Positions 6,549-13,743 of a DNA stretch of 18,364 nucleotides are shown here, in pieces. The stretch lies in NCBI GenBank assembly GCA_913064925.1, contig CAJYBN010000032.1, forward strand, positions 1 through 18,364, in the 5' to 3' direction. The number at the start of each line of letters is the position of its first letter. The first letter of the stretch is position 1. Source of the stretch: an uncultured Peptococcaceae bacterium (GTDB taxonomy: Bacteria > Bacillota > Desulfotomaculia > Desulfotomaculales > Desulfallaceae). The notes beneath the pieces were generated by a model that was not told the origin of the DNA, did not search any database, and was given only the letters and a program-made list of their open reading frames with translations. The position numbers and the translations under genes were made by a program.

Positions 6549-8162
6549 CTACTTGCCACCGCGAGAAGCCTGTAAAACTGCTCCTACGAAGTCCCTGAAC
6601 AGCGGGTGCGGCTTGTACGGCCTGGATTTGAATTCCGGGTGAAACTGGGTGGCTACGAACCACGGGTGATCCTGCAGTTCCACTATCTCCACCAAGTGCC
6701 GGTCGGGTAAGGTGCCGCTGAAGACCAAGCCCCCCGCGGCGAGTTCCTCGCGGTAAACGTTATTCAGCTCGTAGCGGTGGCGGTGCCGCTCATAAATTAT
6801 ATCTTCCCCGTATGCCCGGTGGGCCAGCGTACCGGCCACCAGCCGGCAGGGGTAGCGGCCCAGGCGCATGGTGCCGCCCATTTTGTCCAGTTCCTTTTGC
6901 TCGGGCAGCAGGTCGATGACCGGGTAAGGGGTGGCCGGGTTGAACTCGGTGCTGTTGGCCGATGTCCAGCCCATGACGTTTCTGGCGTATTCCACTACCG
7001 CCAGCTGCATGCCCAGGCACAGGCCCAGAAAGGGCACCCTCCTCTCCCGCGCATAGCGGATGGCATTGATTTTCCCTTCGATGCCCCGGTCGCCGAAACC
7101 GCCCGGGACCACCACGCCGTTTACACCGGCGAGAAAATGCTCAGCCGGTTTGCTCTCCAGTTCCTCGGAGTTGATCCACTTTATTTCCACCGCCGCTCCG
7201 TGGTAAAGCCCGGCGTGGCGCAGCGCCTCGGCTACGCTTATGTAGGCGTCGGGCAGGGTTACGTACTTGCCCACCAGCCCGACGGTTAAGGACCGCTGCA
7301 GGTTTTTCATTTTGTCCACCATGGCCCGCCACTGGGTAAGGTCGGGCTCGCTGGGGCACTGCAGCCCCAGGCGCCTGACGGCCAGGTCGCCCAATCCTTC
7401 CTGCTCCAGCATCAAGGGCACTTCGTAAATGTGTGAGGCGTCGACGGCCTGCACTACGGCGTCCCGGTCGGTATCGCAAAACAGGGCCAGTTTTTCCACC
7501 ACCTCCCTGGACAGGGGCTTTTCGGTGCGGCAAACCAGCACGTCGGGTTGGATGCCGATGCTGCGCAGTTCCTTGACGCTGTGCTGGGTAGGCTTGGTTT
7601 TCAGCTCGTTGGCCACTTTCAGGTAGGGAACCAGGGTGACGTGAATGTACATCACGTTGTCCCGGCCCAGGTCGCTCTTTAACTGGCGGATGGCTTCCAG
7701 GAAAGGCAGTGATTCTATGTCGCCCACGGTGCCGCCGATCTCGGCGATGACCACGTCGGGTTCCAGCTCCCGGGCGATCCGCAGGATCTGTTCTTTTATC
7801 TCGTTGGTTATGTGGGGAATAACCTGTACCGTAGCGCCCAAATAATCTCCCCGGCGTTCCTTGCTAATCACCGACCAGTAAATGCCGCCGGTGGTGACGT
7901 TGCTGCTGCGGCCCAGGTCGACGTCGATGAACCGCTCGTAATGGCCCAGGTCCAGGTCGGTTTCCGCCCCGTCTTCGGTCACAAATACTTCGCCGTGCTG
8001 GTAGGGGCTCATGGTGCCCGGGTCTATGTTAATGTAGGGGTCCAGTTTTTGGATGGCCACTTTCAAGCCCCGGCTTTTCAGCAGCCGGCCCAGGGAAGCC
8101 GCCGTGATGCCCTTGCCCAGGGACGACACCACTCCCCCGGTAACAAAAATAAATTTGGCCAT
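6549..8162 (-). CDS. pyrG: CTP synthase
   Basis: Catalyses UTP + ATP + glutamine to CTP, the last step of pyrimidine nucleotide synthesis. The protein is 537 aa, full length. The N-terminal amidoligase domain carries the P-loop VVSSLGKGI (11-19), DPYINIDPGTM (41-51) and HGEVFVTEDGAETDLDLGHYERF. The C-terminal class I glutamine amidotransferase domain has VVPGGFGDRG (351-360), the nucleophile C382 in GLCLGMQ, and H508/E510 in QFHPEF. The ATG at 8162 is set by AGGAGG six nt upstream and the family start MAKFIFVTGG; an in-frame extension to 8198 is untranslated leader. It has its own promoter (8210-8237). I see no GGG initiation tract like the one used for CTP control in Bacillus pyrG. Confidence 0.98.
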   Translation of the reverse strand: MAKFIFVTGGVVSSLGKGITAASLGRLLKSRGLKVAIQKLDPYINIDPGTMSPYQHGEVFVTEDGAETDLDLGHYERFIDVDLGRSSNVTTGGIYWSVISKERRGDYLGATVQVIPHITNEIKEQILRIARELEPDVVIAEIGGTVGDIESLPFLEAIRQLKSDLGRDNVMYIHVTLVPYLKVANELKTKPTQHSVKELRSIGIQPDVLVCRTEKPLSREVVEKLALFCDTDRDAVVQAVDASHIYEVPLMLEQEGLGDLAVRRLGLQCPSEPDLTQWRAMVDKMKNLQRSLTVGLVGKYVTLPDAYISVAEALRHAGLYHGAAVEIKWINSEELESKPAEHFLAGVNGVVVPGGFGDRGIEGKINAIRYARERRVPFLGLCLGMQLAVVEYARNVMGWTSANSTEFNPATPYPVIDLLPEQKELDKMGGTMRLGRYPCRLVAGTLAHRAYGEDIIYERHRHRYELNNVYREELAAGGLVFSGTLPDRHLVEIVELQDHPWFVATQFHPEFKSRPYKPHPLFRDFVGAVLQASRGGK

Positions 8163-8209
8163 AAAGCGCCTCCTGTTGTCAATTTTTGCAATGAACAAAA
8201 TCCTTACTT

Positions 8210-8237
8210 ATTCTATCACGTCGGCCCGACATGTCAA
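8210..8237 (-). promoter_or_regulatory. Promoter of pyrG with a palindrome in the spacer
   Basis: On the minus strand TTGACA (8237-8232) and TAGAAT (8215-8210) are 16 bp apart, with an extended -10 TGA in front of the -10 box. This is a good sigma-A-type promoter about 50 bp before the pyrG start. The spacer contains an 11-bp inverted repeat, GTCGG/CCGAC around one central base (8220-8230), placed where a repressor could block polymerase. No known operator is recognised. Confidence 0.8.
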
Positions 8238-8246
8238 TAGCCTTTG

Positions 8247-8272
8247 GGGCCCGCCCGGCGCGGGACGGGCCC
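8247..8272 (-). terminator. Strong GC hairpin after the XapX gene, possible terminator
   Basis: GGGCCCG (8247-8253) pairs with CGGGCCC (8266-8272), and an inner CCCG/CGGG stem (8254-8257, 8261-8264) closes a GCG loop, giving about 11 bp of nearly pure GC. It lies 30 bp past the small membrane protein gene and just before the pyrG promoter. There is no run of T after it on the minus strand, so it may act with Rho or only as an RNA end-protecting hairpin. Confidence 0.45.
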
Positions 8273-8302
8273 TCGCCGGGAGCGAAACTCCGCTTTTAAT
8301 GT

Positions 8303-8464
8303 TTAATGGGGAAAAAAGCGGTTAGTCACCATATAGCCCAGGAACAGCCCCACGATGCCCATCAGCCCGGCCAGCGTGGGCGGCGCGGGAACGGGCAACC
8401 GCAGCAGGGCGAAAACCACCCCGATGAAAAACCCCACTCCGGTGGCTAAAATCACTTCACGCAT
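8303..8464 (-). CDS. XapX-domain small membrane protein (53 aa)
   Basis: A short gene that a length cut-off would miss. Translation gives 53 residues: MREVILATGVGFFIGVVFAL, then RLPVPAPPTLAGLMGIVGLF from residue 22, ending MVTNRFFPH. There are two hydrophobic segments (about 4-21 and 30-46) joined by the motif LRLPVPAPPTLAG, which is the hallmark of XapX (DUF1427) proteins; their function is not established. AAGGGGG stands seven bases before the ATG and begins right after the argS stop, so it is translated from the argS message. The end is followed by a GC hairpin. The family assignment is by motif memory. Confidence 0.85.
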   Translation of the reverse strand: MREVILATGVGFFIGVVFALLRLPVPAPPTLAGLMGIVGLFLGYMVTNRFFPH

Positions 8465-8475
8465 AAAAAACCCCC

Positions 8476-10170
8476 TTACATCCTTTCGGGTGCGTGCACG
8501 CCCAGTATTCCCAGGCAGTTGCGCAGCACCACCCTGGTGGCGTCCACCAGCAGCAGGCGGGCGTTGCTGAGTTCCACATCATCGGTGATGACCCGGTGCA
8601 CGTTGTAAAAGCTGTGCAGCAGGCCGGCCACCTCGTGCACGTAACGGGCGATGCGGTGAGGCGCCAGCTGCCGGGCCGCCAGGCTCACCTCCTCGGGAAA
8701 ATCCGCCAGGCGGCGGGCCAAAGCCAGCTCGGCTTCCTCTCGCAGCAGCTCCAGGTTAACTTCCTCCACGGCGGGCACCTGCCGGCCCTGCTCTTTAAGC
8801 TGGCGGAAAATGCTGCATATGCGGGCGTGGGCGTACTGCACGTAATAAACGGGGTTTTCGTTAGACTGGCTGCGGGCCAGGTCCAGGTCGAAATCCAGGT
8901 GGCTGTCGGCGCTGCGCATGACGAAAAAATAGCGGGCGGCGTCCCGGCCCACCTCCTCCACCAGTTCTTCCAGGGTAATGAACCGGCCGGTCCGTTTGGA
9001 CATGCGCACCACTTCGCCGCCCCGCAGCAGCCGTACCAGCTGCATGATAACCACGTGCAGGGCGTCCGGGTCATAGCCTAAGGCGGCCATGGCCCCTTTC
9101 ATGCGGGGCACGTGGCCGTGGTGGTCCGCCCCCCACACGTTGATAACCCAGTCGAAACCCCGCTCGAACTTGTTCATGTGGTAGGCGATATCCGCGGCAA
9201 AATATGTAGGTACGCCGTTTTTGCGCACCACCACCTCGTCTTTCTCCACCCCGAACGCAGTAGCCTTGAACCACAGCGCTCCGTCGCGCTCGTACAGGAA
9301 ACCCCTCTCCCTCAGGCGGCGCAGGGCTTCGTCCACCTTACCGCCGTCGTGCAGAGACTGCTCGGAAAACCAAACATCGTAATGCACGCCGAAATCTTCC
9401 AGGGCTTTCCTGATGGCCCCAATCTTTTCCGCCAGGGCAAACTGCACCAGGGCCTCCCGCCGCGCCGCGGGTTCCGCCGCCAGCAGGCCGTCTCCGTGCC
9501 GGTCAATGAAACGCCGCACCGTATCGACGATGTCCTGCCCGTGATATCCTCCCTCGGGCACCTCGGCTTCCCGGCCCAGCAGCTGGAAGTAACGGGCTTC
9601 CAAAGACAGCGCAAAATTCTCTATTTGGTTGCCCGCGTCGTTGATGTAAAACTCCCTGGTTACCTTCCAGCCGGCATAATCCAGGATGGCGGCGATGCTG
9701 TCGCCCAGCGCGGCTCCCCGGGCGTTGCCCATGTGCAGCAGACCGGTGGGGTTGGCGCTGACAAATTCCACCTGCACCTTTTTACCGCCGCCCACCTGCA
9801 CCCGGCCGTAGTCTGCACGCAGTTTGACCGCCATGGGCACCGCGGCCAGCGCCCACCTGGGGTCCAGGTGGAAGTTGATGAACCCGGGACCCGCCACTTC
9901 CACCCGCTGCAGCCAGCGCACGGGGTGGGTGAGGTGTTCCACCAGCACGTCCGCGATGCGGCGGGGCGCCATGCGGGCCTGCTTGGGCAGCAGCATGGCC
10001 AGGTTGGTGGCAAAATCCCCGTGCTCCCTTTCCCGGGGCACCTCCACCGTAAAGTCCGGCAGCTCCACGGGCGGGAGCCGGCCGGCCGACACCGCGCCCT
10101 CTACGGCTTCCCGCAGGGCCTGCCGCAGTTCCCCGCGCATTTGTTCCACTACTCCGCTTACACCGCTCAT
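8476..10170 (-). CDS. argS: Arginyl-tRNA synthetase
   Basis: A class I synthetase that charges tRNA-Arg. At 564 aa it is full length. It has an N-terminal additional domain (1-115), the catalytic HIGH-type signature HMGN in LLHMGNARGAALGD (H146-N149), INDAGNQ (177-182), and the KMSKS-type loop RMSKRTGRF (389-397). A C-terminal anticodon-binding DALR domain has YVQYAHARICSI and LHSFYNVHRV. The ATG at 10170 is chosen because AGGAGG lies 10 nt upstream and the family N-terminus fits; the frame runs on to 10251 but that stretch is transposon-flank sequence. Its 5' side has been separated from iorB by a transposase-carrying element whose end lies 23 bp before the start codon, so transcription may depend on a promoter in that element. 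Confidence 0.97.
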   Translation of the reverse strand: MSGVSGVVEQMRGELRQALREAVEGAVSAGRLPPVELPDFTVEVPREREHGDFATNLAMLLPKQARMAPRRIADVLVEHLTHPVRWLQRVEVAGPGFINFHLDPRWALAAVPMAVKLRADYGRVQVGGGKKVQVEFVSANPTGLLHMGNARGAALGDSIAAILDYAGWKVTREFYINDAGNQIENFALSLEARYFQLLGREAEVPEGGYHGQDIVDTVRRFIDRHGDGLLAAEPAARREALVQFALAEKIGAIRKALEDFGVHYDVWFSEQSLHDGGKVDEALRRLRERGFLYERDGALWFKATAFGVEKDEVVVRKNGVPTYFAADIAYHMNKFERGFDWVINVWGADHHGHVPRMKGAMAALGYDPDALHVVIMQLVRLLRGGEVVRMSKRTGRFITLEELVEEVGRDAARYFFVMRSADSHLDFDLDLARSQSNENPVYYVQYAHARICSIFRQLKEQGRQVPAVEEVNLELLREEAELALARRLADFPEEVSLAARQLAPHRIARYVHEVAGLLHSFYNVHRVITDDVELSNARLLLVDATRVVLRNCLGILGVHAPERM

Positions 10171-10356
10171 GATGCTTTTTCCTCCTATCCGTTGGTGCCA
10201 GGTGTTGAAAGTTGGATTTGTTGAAAGTTTAAGTTTAGTTTTAAAGTGCAAAGCAAAGTAATTGTTACAGGGTACAGAGTCATTGTTGCCAATTATATGC
10301 TAAAATAGGTTTATGTTAGCAACAATAAATCTTTTTGTCGCAAGGGGGAATTAAAA
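10171..10356. promoter_or_regulatory. Gap between argS and transposase; possible promoter toward argS
   Basis: The 186-bp gap is AT-rich and divergent. It holds the argS ribosome site (10181-10186), the left 19-bp repeat (10193-10211), and a second copy of TGTTGAAAGTT (10219-10229). It also has an 8-bp inverted repeat ATTGTTGC/GCAACAAT (10282-10289, 10319-10326). On the minus strand TATAAT (10297-10292) has TTGCTA (10322-10317) 19 bp upstream: a perfect -10 with a mediocre -35 and long spacing, pointed at argS. On the plus strand the transposase ATG has AAGGGGG eight bases before it. The promoter reading is tentative. Confidence 0.4.
10193..10211 (+). repeat. Left 19-bp inverted repeat of the transposase element
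   Basis: TGGTGCCAGGTGTTGAAAG, matching the complement of 11315-11333 without mismatch. Just inside, GTTGAAAG recurs after 16 bp (10204-10211 and 10220-10227). Confidence 0.9.
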
Positions 10357-11346
10357 ATGGGACGCTCTCCCCGCTACGCGGCACCAGATACAGTATATCA
10401 TGTAATTTGCAGAGGAAATAACCGGCAAGATATTTTCATTGATAATCATGATTATTTTAAATACCTTGAATTATGGCGTAAATATAAAAACGAACTGGCT
10501 TTTGAAGTATATGCATATGTTTTGATGACCAACCACGTACATTGGTTGATAAAAACCGGACCCGTTTCCCTGTCCGAAATAATGCACCGCGTGCACAGCA
10601 CATATGCGCGCTGGTTCAACCACCGGCACGATCGGGTGGGGCACCTGTTTCAAGACCGATATAAATCCATAATCTGCAGTTCTGACAGCTATATCCTAAT
10701 GCTGGCGCGATACATTCATTTGAATCCTGTCCGCGCCGGCCTAGTCCCCAAAATTCATATCTACCCCTGGAGCAGCTATCCCAGTTATTGCGGCCGGGAT
10801 GATCCGCTGGTAAATACCCGCTTCCTGTTAAGCTATTTTAGCCAGGATATCCAAAAAGCCCGCTTGAGTTTCATTCAATTCATACAGGAAGGAATTGATA
10901 GCAATGAAGCGCCCATGGAAAAACCGCCCTCACAAAAAGAAAAACGGCAATTAATGCCATCAACAACAGCAGAGCCGGCAACTCAAATCTCAGTTGACGA
11001 GTCTTCCGGTAAATCACGTAAAAGCTATGGCGAAATAAATCTTGATAATATTGCTGCGTGGATTCAAAACGCCACTGGCGTCACGGTGCAGGAGCTAAGG
11101 GAAAAAAGCCAAAAACGCGCCATCGTTTTGGCGAGAAACCTTTTTATCAGGATCGCAGTGGGGGAAGCTGGAATCAAACGCAGCCGGGTAGCAAAATACC
11201 TGGACAAGGACCGTTCCCTGATCACCAAAGTGCTTGAAAAATGGGCAAACAACGACATGCCTGCCCCTGCCAACGAACTTCTACAACAATTCATCTGTAA
11301 CTACAACTTTCAACCTTTCAACACCTGGCACCATAGCCGGCGGTGA
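10357..11346 (+). CDS. REP-associated tyrosine transposase (Y1/HUH family, RAYT) with DnaA-like C-terminal domain
   Basis: A 329-aa single-strand DNA transposase of the Y1 (IS200-like, TnpREP) family. The HUH metal-binding motif is H60-V-H62 in VLMTNHVHWLI, and the nucleophile tyrosine is most likely Y119 in ARYIHLNPVRAGLV; GHLFQDRYKS (95-104) is also typical. After a linker (about 180-225) residues 245-295 (ELREKSQKRAIVLARNLFIR... KYLDKDRSLITKVLEKW) resemble the helix-turn-helix DNA-binding domain IV of DnaA, a known partner domain in Firmicute members. The ATG follows AAGGGGG by eight bases. The frame seems intact. Its last codons (from H326 on, including the TGA) lie beyond the right inverted repeat and derive from host sequence. 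The 3' end overlaps the convergent iorB by 29 bp. Activity cannot be judged. Confidence 0.93.
   Translation: MGRSPRYAAPDTVYHVICRGNNRQDIFIDNHDYFKYLELWRKYKNELAFEVYAYVLMTNHVHWLIKTGPVSLSEIMHRVHSTYARWFNHRHDRVGHLFQDRYKSIICSSDSYILMLARYIHLNPVRAGLVPKIHIYPWSSYPSYCGRDDPLVNTRFLLSYFSQDIQKARLSFIQFIQEGIDSNEAPMEKPPSQKEKRQLMPSTTAEPATQISVDESSGKSRKSYGEINLDNIAAWIQNATGVTVQELREKSQKRAIVLARNLFIRIAVGEAGIKRSRVAKYLDKDRSLITKVLEKWANNDMPAPANELLQQFICNYNFQPFNTWHHSRR
11315..11333 (-). repeat. Right 19-bp inverted repeat of the transposase element
   Basis: Perfect complement of 10193-10211. Read inward on the minus strand, GTTGAAAG is followed directly by a second GTTGAAAG (tandem, period 8). The repeat lies inside the transposase coding end and contains the stop codon of iorB (minus-strand TGA, 11320-11318). 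Confidence 0.9.
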
Positions 11347-11911
11347 AGGCGGCGTTGTTTATTTCCAGAAAGCGCGGCGGCACGGTGTTTTCCAGTGCCT
11401 GCCTCCATACGGCCTTTTCCACGGGCAGCTTGCGGGCCAGGGCTCCCAGCAGCACCACGTTGGCCGCCTTGGCGCTGCCGCACTCCACCGCCATCTGCAG
11501 CGCGTCCAGCACCTGCACATCGGCAACCCGCTCTTTAATCAGGGTGATAATGTTGTCCGGGTACCGGGCCGCGCCCGCCAGCACGGGTACGGGATAAAGG
11601 CGCTGGTTATTGATGATAATGGTACCGCCCGGCTTGTGGTAGGCCAGCCAGCGCAGGGCTTCCAGCTGCTCGAAGGCCAGGATTACGTCGGCCTCCCCTT
11701 CCGCAATGAGCGGCGAGTATACCTTTTCCCCCAGGCGCACCTGGGTCACCACGCTGCCGCCCCGCTGGGCCATGCCGTGTATCTCGGACACTTTGACGTC
11801 GTAGCCGGCGGCCCGGGCAGCGGCAGCCAATACCTTACTGGCCAGGATGGTGCCCTGGCCGCCCACGCCCACCAGAAGCACGTTTACCGGTTTAAGCACC
11901 GGCCTCACCAC
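11318..11911 (-). CDS. iorB: Indolepyruvate ferredoxin oxidoreductase beta subunit
   Basis: The gamma-domain type subunit of the 2-ketoacid:ferredoxin oxidoreductase that converts arylpyruvates to arylacetyl-CoA together with IorA. The N-terminal motif VNVLLVGVGGQGTILASKVLA (about 9-29) and VSEIHGMAQRGGSVVTQVRLG (about 41-61) are diagnostic; about 190-197 aa is normal. The start is uncertain among closely spaced GTG codons (11911, 11908, 11899). All overlap or abut the end of iorA (stop at 11892), so translation is coupled. The last few residues (YGARC) and the TGA come from the inverted repeat of the transposase element. Without that element the frame would probably end ...AAFTAG-TAA, so the loss is minor and the protein is probably functional. 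Confidence 0.93.
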   Translation of the reverse strand: MVRPVLKPVNVLLVGVGGQGTILASKVLAAAARAAGYDVKVSEIHGMAQRGGSVVTQVRLGEKVYSPLIAEGEADVILAFEQLEALRWLAYHKPGGTIIINNQRLYPVPVLAGAARYPDNIITLIKERVADVQVLDALQMAVECGSAKAANVVLLGALARKLPVEKAVWRQALENTVPPRFLEINNAAFTAGYGARC

Positions 11912-13649
11912 CTTTCATCGCCCCGGCCGTGCAGACCTGGACGCACAGGTTGCAGCCCACGCACAGGTTGGCGTCCACCGAGGATTTGCCGTCCTGCATG
12001 GATATGGCCGGGCAGCTGAGTTTCAAGCACATTTTGCATCCCTTGCACTTTTCCGCGTCTACCGTAACCGGCGGACCCGCTTCCCTGGTGAGCAAAACAC
12101 AGGGGCGGCGGGCGATGATCACCGACGGCCCCGGCGCTGCCACTTCGCTCTTGATTACTTCCTTAAGCCGGGCCATATCCAAGGGATCTACCACCTGCAC
12201 CCGCTGCACTCCCAGGGAGCGACACAGTGCGGCCAGGTCCACTGCGGGAGCCTCGCGGCCCATCAAGGTGCGCCCCGTGGCGGGGTGGTCCTGATGGCCC
12301 GTCATGGCAGTGGTGCGGTTGTCCAGAATCAGTACCGTAATGTCGCTGCCGTTATACACCGCGTTGAGCAGCCCGGTGATGCCGGAATGTAAAAAGGTGG
12401 AATCGCCGATCACGGCCACGGTGCGGCCCTTCAGGCCGGGCACGGCCTTGTCTATGCCGTGGGCCATGCCGATGCTGGCTCCCATGCAAACGCAGCTGTC
12501 CATGCCCTCCAGGGGCGGCAGGCCGCCCAGAGTGTAACAGCCGATGTCCCCGGTAACCGTGAGTTTCAGGCGCTGCAGCGTGTAAAACACCCCGCGGTGG
12601 GGACAGCCCGGGCACAGCACCGGAGGGCGGGGCGGCGCCTGGGGCAGTCCTTCAACCGGGCTGCCGGCCGGCGGCTGTGGGGGCAGCACGCCTGCCGCCG
12701 CGAAGCTGCGGCGCAGCAAGCCCTGGTTCAGCTCGCCGGTGTCCGGCAGCAATTCCTTGCCGGTCACCTTTAAGCCCAGCATGCGAATCTGTTCTTCCAG
12801 GTACGGTTCCAGCTCCTCCACCACGTACAGCGCGTCAACCTGCCCGGCGAACCGCTTGATCAGCTGCACGGGCAGCGGGTTGGTCATGCCCAGCTTGAGT
12901 ATCGATACGCCGGGCAGGGCTTCCCGCACGAACTGGTAGCTGATGCCGCTGGTAACCACGCCCACGCGGTCGTCCCCCGGCACGATGAAGTTTACCGGCG
13001 CCTGCTCGCTGTACCGGGCCAGCCGGGACAGGCGTTCCGCCAGGTTCACCCGGCGCAGCCGGCCGAAAGCGGGTACCATCAGGTTCTTCTTGACGTCCTT
13101 GCTGTAAGGCTTAATTTCCCGGGCGACCGGCTCAGCCAATTCCACCAGGCTCTGCGAATGCGCTATGCGGGTGGTGATGCGCAGCATCACCGGTATGTCG
13201 AATTGCTCGCTTATCTCCAGGCCCAGCCGGACCATATCCTTGGCCTCCTGGCTGTCGGAAGGTTCCAGCATGGCCACCTTGGCGAACCGGGCGTAGTAGC
13301 GGTTGTCCTGCTCGTTCTGAGAACTGTGCATGCCGGGATCGTCCGCGGAGACCAGCACCAGACCCCCGTTAACGCCGGTATAGGCGGCGGTAAACAACGG
13401 GTCGGCGGCCACGTTGACCCCCACATGCTTCATGGTCACCAGCACCCTGGCCCCGGCCATGGCGGCGCCAACGCCCACCTCCATGGCCACCTTCTCGTTG
13501 GGCGCCCACTCGCAGTAAACTCCTTCGTAGCGGGACAGGTTCTCCAGTATTTCCGTGCTGGGTGTACCGGGGTAACCGGCCGCCAGGACGACGCCGGATT
13601 CGTAGGCGCCCCTGGCAATGGCGGCGTTGCCGGAAAGCAGTTCCTTCAA
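11892..13649 (-). CDS. iorA: Indolepyruvate ferredoxin oxidoreductase alpha subunit
   Basis: The 585-aa catalytic subunit uses thiamine diphosphate and iron-sulfur clusters to oxidise indolepyruvate or phenylpyruvate to the aryl-acetyl-CoA with ferredoxin as acceptor. The pyrimidine-binding part starts with GNAAIARGAYESGV and AAGYPGTPSTE; CPGCPHRG is at 346-353. The TPP-binding part has GDS...LNAVYN (415-432) and DN (443-444). Two [4Fe-4S] motifs lie at the end: C535, C538, C541, C546 and C563, C566, C569, C573. The start is TTG at 13649, supported by GGAGGG eight bases upstream and by the family N-terminus MKELLSGN. It is 94 nt downstream of paaK and overlaps iorB, forming one aromatic 2-ketoacid module. 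Confidence 0.97.
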   Translation of the reverse strand: MKELLSGNAAIARGAYESGVVLAAGYPGTPSTEILENLSRYEGVYCEWAPNEKVAMEVGVGAAMAGARVLVTMKHVGVNVAADPLFTAAYTGVNGGLVLVSADDPGMHSSQNEQDNRYYARFAKVAMLEPSDSQEAKDMVRLGLEISEQFDIPVMLRITTRIAHSQSLVELAEPVAREIKPYSKDVKKNLMVPAFGRLRRVNLAERLSRLARYSEQAPVNFIVPGDDRVGVVTSGISYQFVREALPGVSILKLGMTNPLPVQLIKRFAGQVDALYVVEELEPYLEEQIRMLGLKVTGKELLPDTGELNQGLLRRSFAAAGVLPPQPPAGSPVEGLPQAPPRPPVLCPGCPHRGVFYTLQRLKLTVTGDIGCYTLGGLPPLEGMDSCVCMGASIGMAHGIDKAVPGLKGRTVAVIGDSTFLHSGITGLLNAVYNGSDITVLILDNRTTAMTGHQDHPATGRTLMGREAPAVDLAALCRSLGVQRVQVVDPLDMARLKEVIKSEVAAPGPSVIIARRPCVLLTREAGPPVTVDAEKCKGCKMCLKLSCPAISMQDGKSSVDANLCVGCNLCVQVCTAGAMKGGEAGA

Positions 13650-13683
13650 GGTATTTTCCCTCCAAATCGGTCAGGTATTGCAA

Positions 13684-13739
13684 GCCGGCGCCGCAGCGCG
13701 GCTGCGGGGTTGGCGCGGCCAGCGGGGCATGACGCCGGC
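13684..13739 (-). repeat. Nested GC hairpin between paaK and iorA
   Basis: GCCGGCG (13684-13690) pairs with CGCCGGC (13733-13739). Within it CCGCAGC (13691-13697) pairs with GCTGCGG (13701-13707) around a GCG loop. The structure fills most of the 94-nt gap. No T-run follows on the minus strand. It may tune the iorA level relative to paaK or protect the RNA; no function is shown. Confidence 0.4.
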
Positions 13740-13743
13740 TGCG

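Larger units (their letters stand above)
10193..11333 (+). mobile_element. REP-associated tyrosine transposase element with 19-bp inverted ends
   Basis: This 1141-bp segment is bounded by the perfect 19-bp inverted repeats TGGTGCCAGGTGTTGAAAG at 10193-10211 and its complement at 11315-11333. It carries one transposase gene read opposite to all neighbours and is clearly more AT-rich than the flanks. Y1 transposases do not normally need terminal inverted repeats or make target duplications, and I see no target duplication. For this group, inverted REP-like sequences flanking the gene are expected. The boundaries are inferred from the repeats. Joining the two outer flanks gives an iorB frame ending in TAA shortly before argS, which supports these ends. 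Confidence 0.7.

Noticed and set aside
9112..10224. Long plus-strand open frame (370 codons) opposite argS
   Set aside because: It lies entirely antisense to a certain argS gene, is His/Gln/Gly-rich in a way typical of shadow frames in GC-rich DNA, and has no ribosome site or recognisable domain.
10193..11333. Classical DDE insertion sequence with target-site duplication
   Set aside because: The encoded protein is an HUH/Y1 enzyme (HVH and RYIHLNP motifs), and the bases just outside the repeats show no direct duplication.
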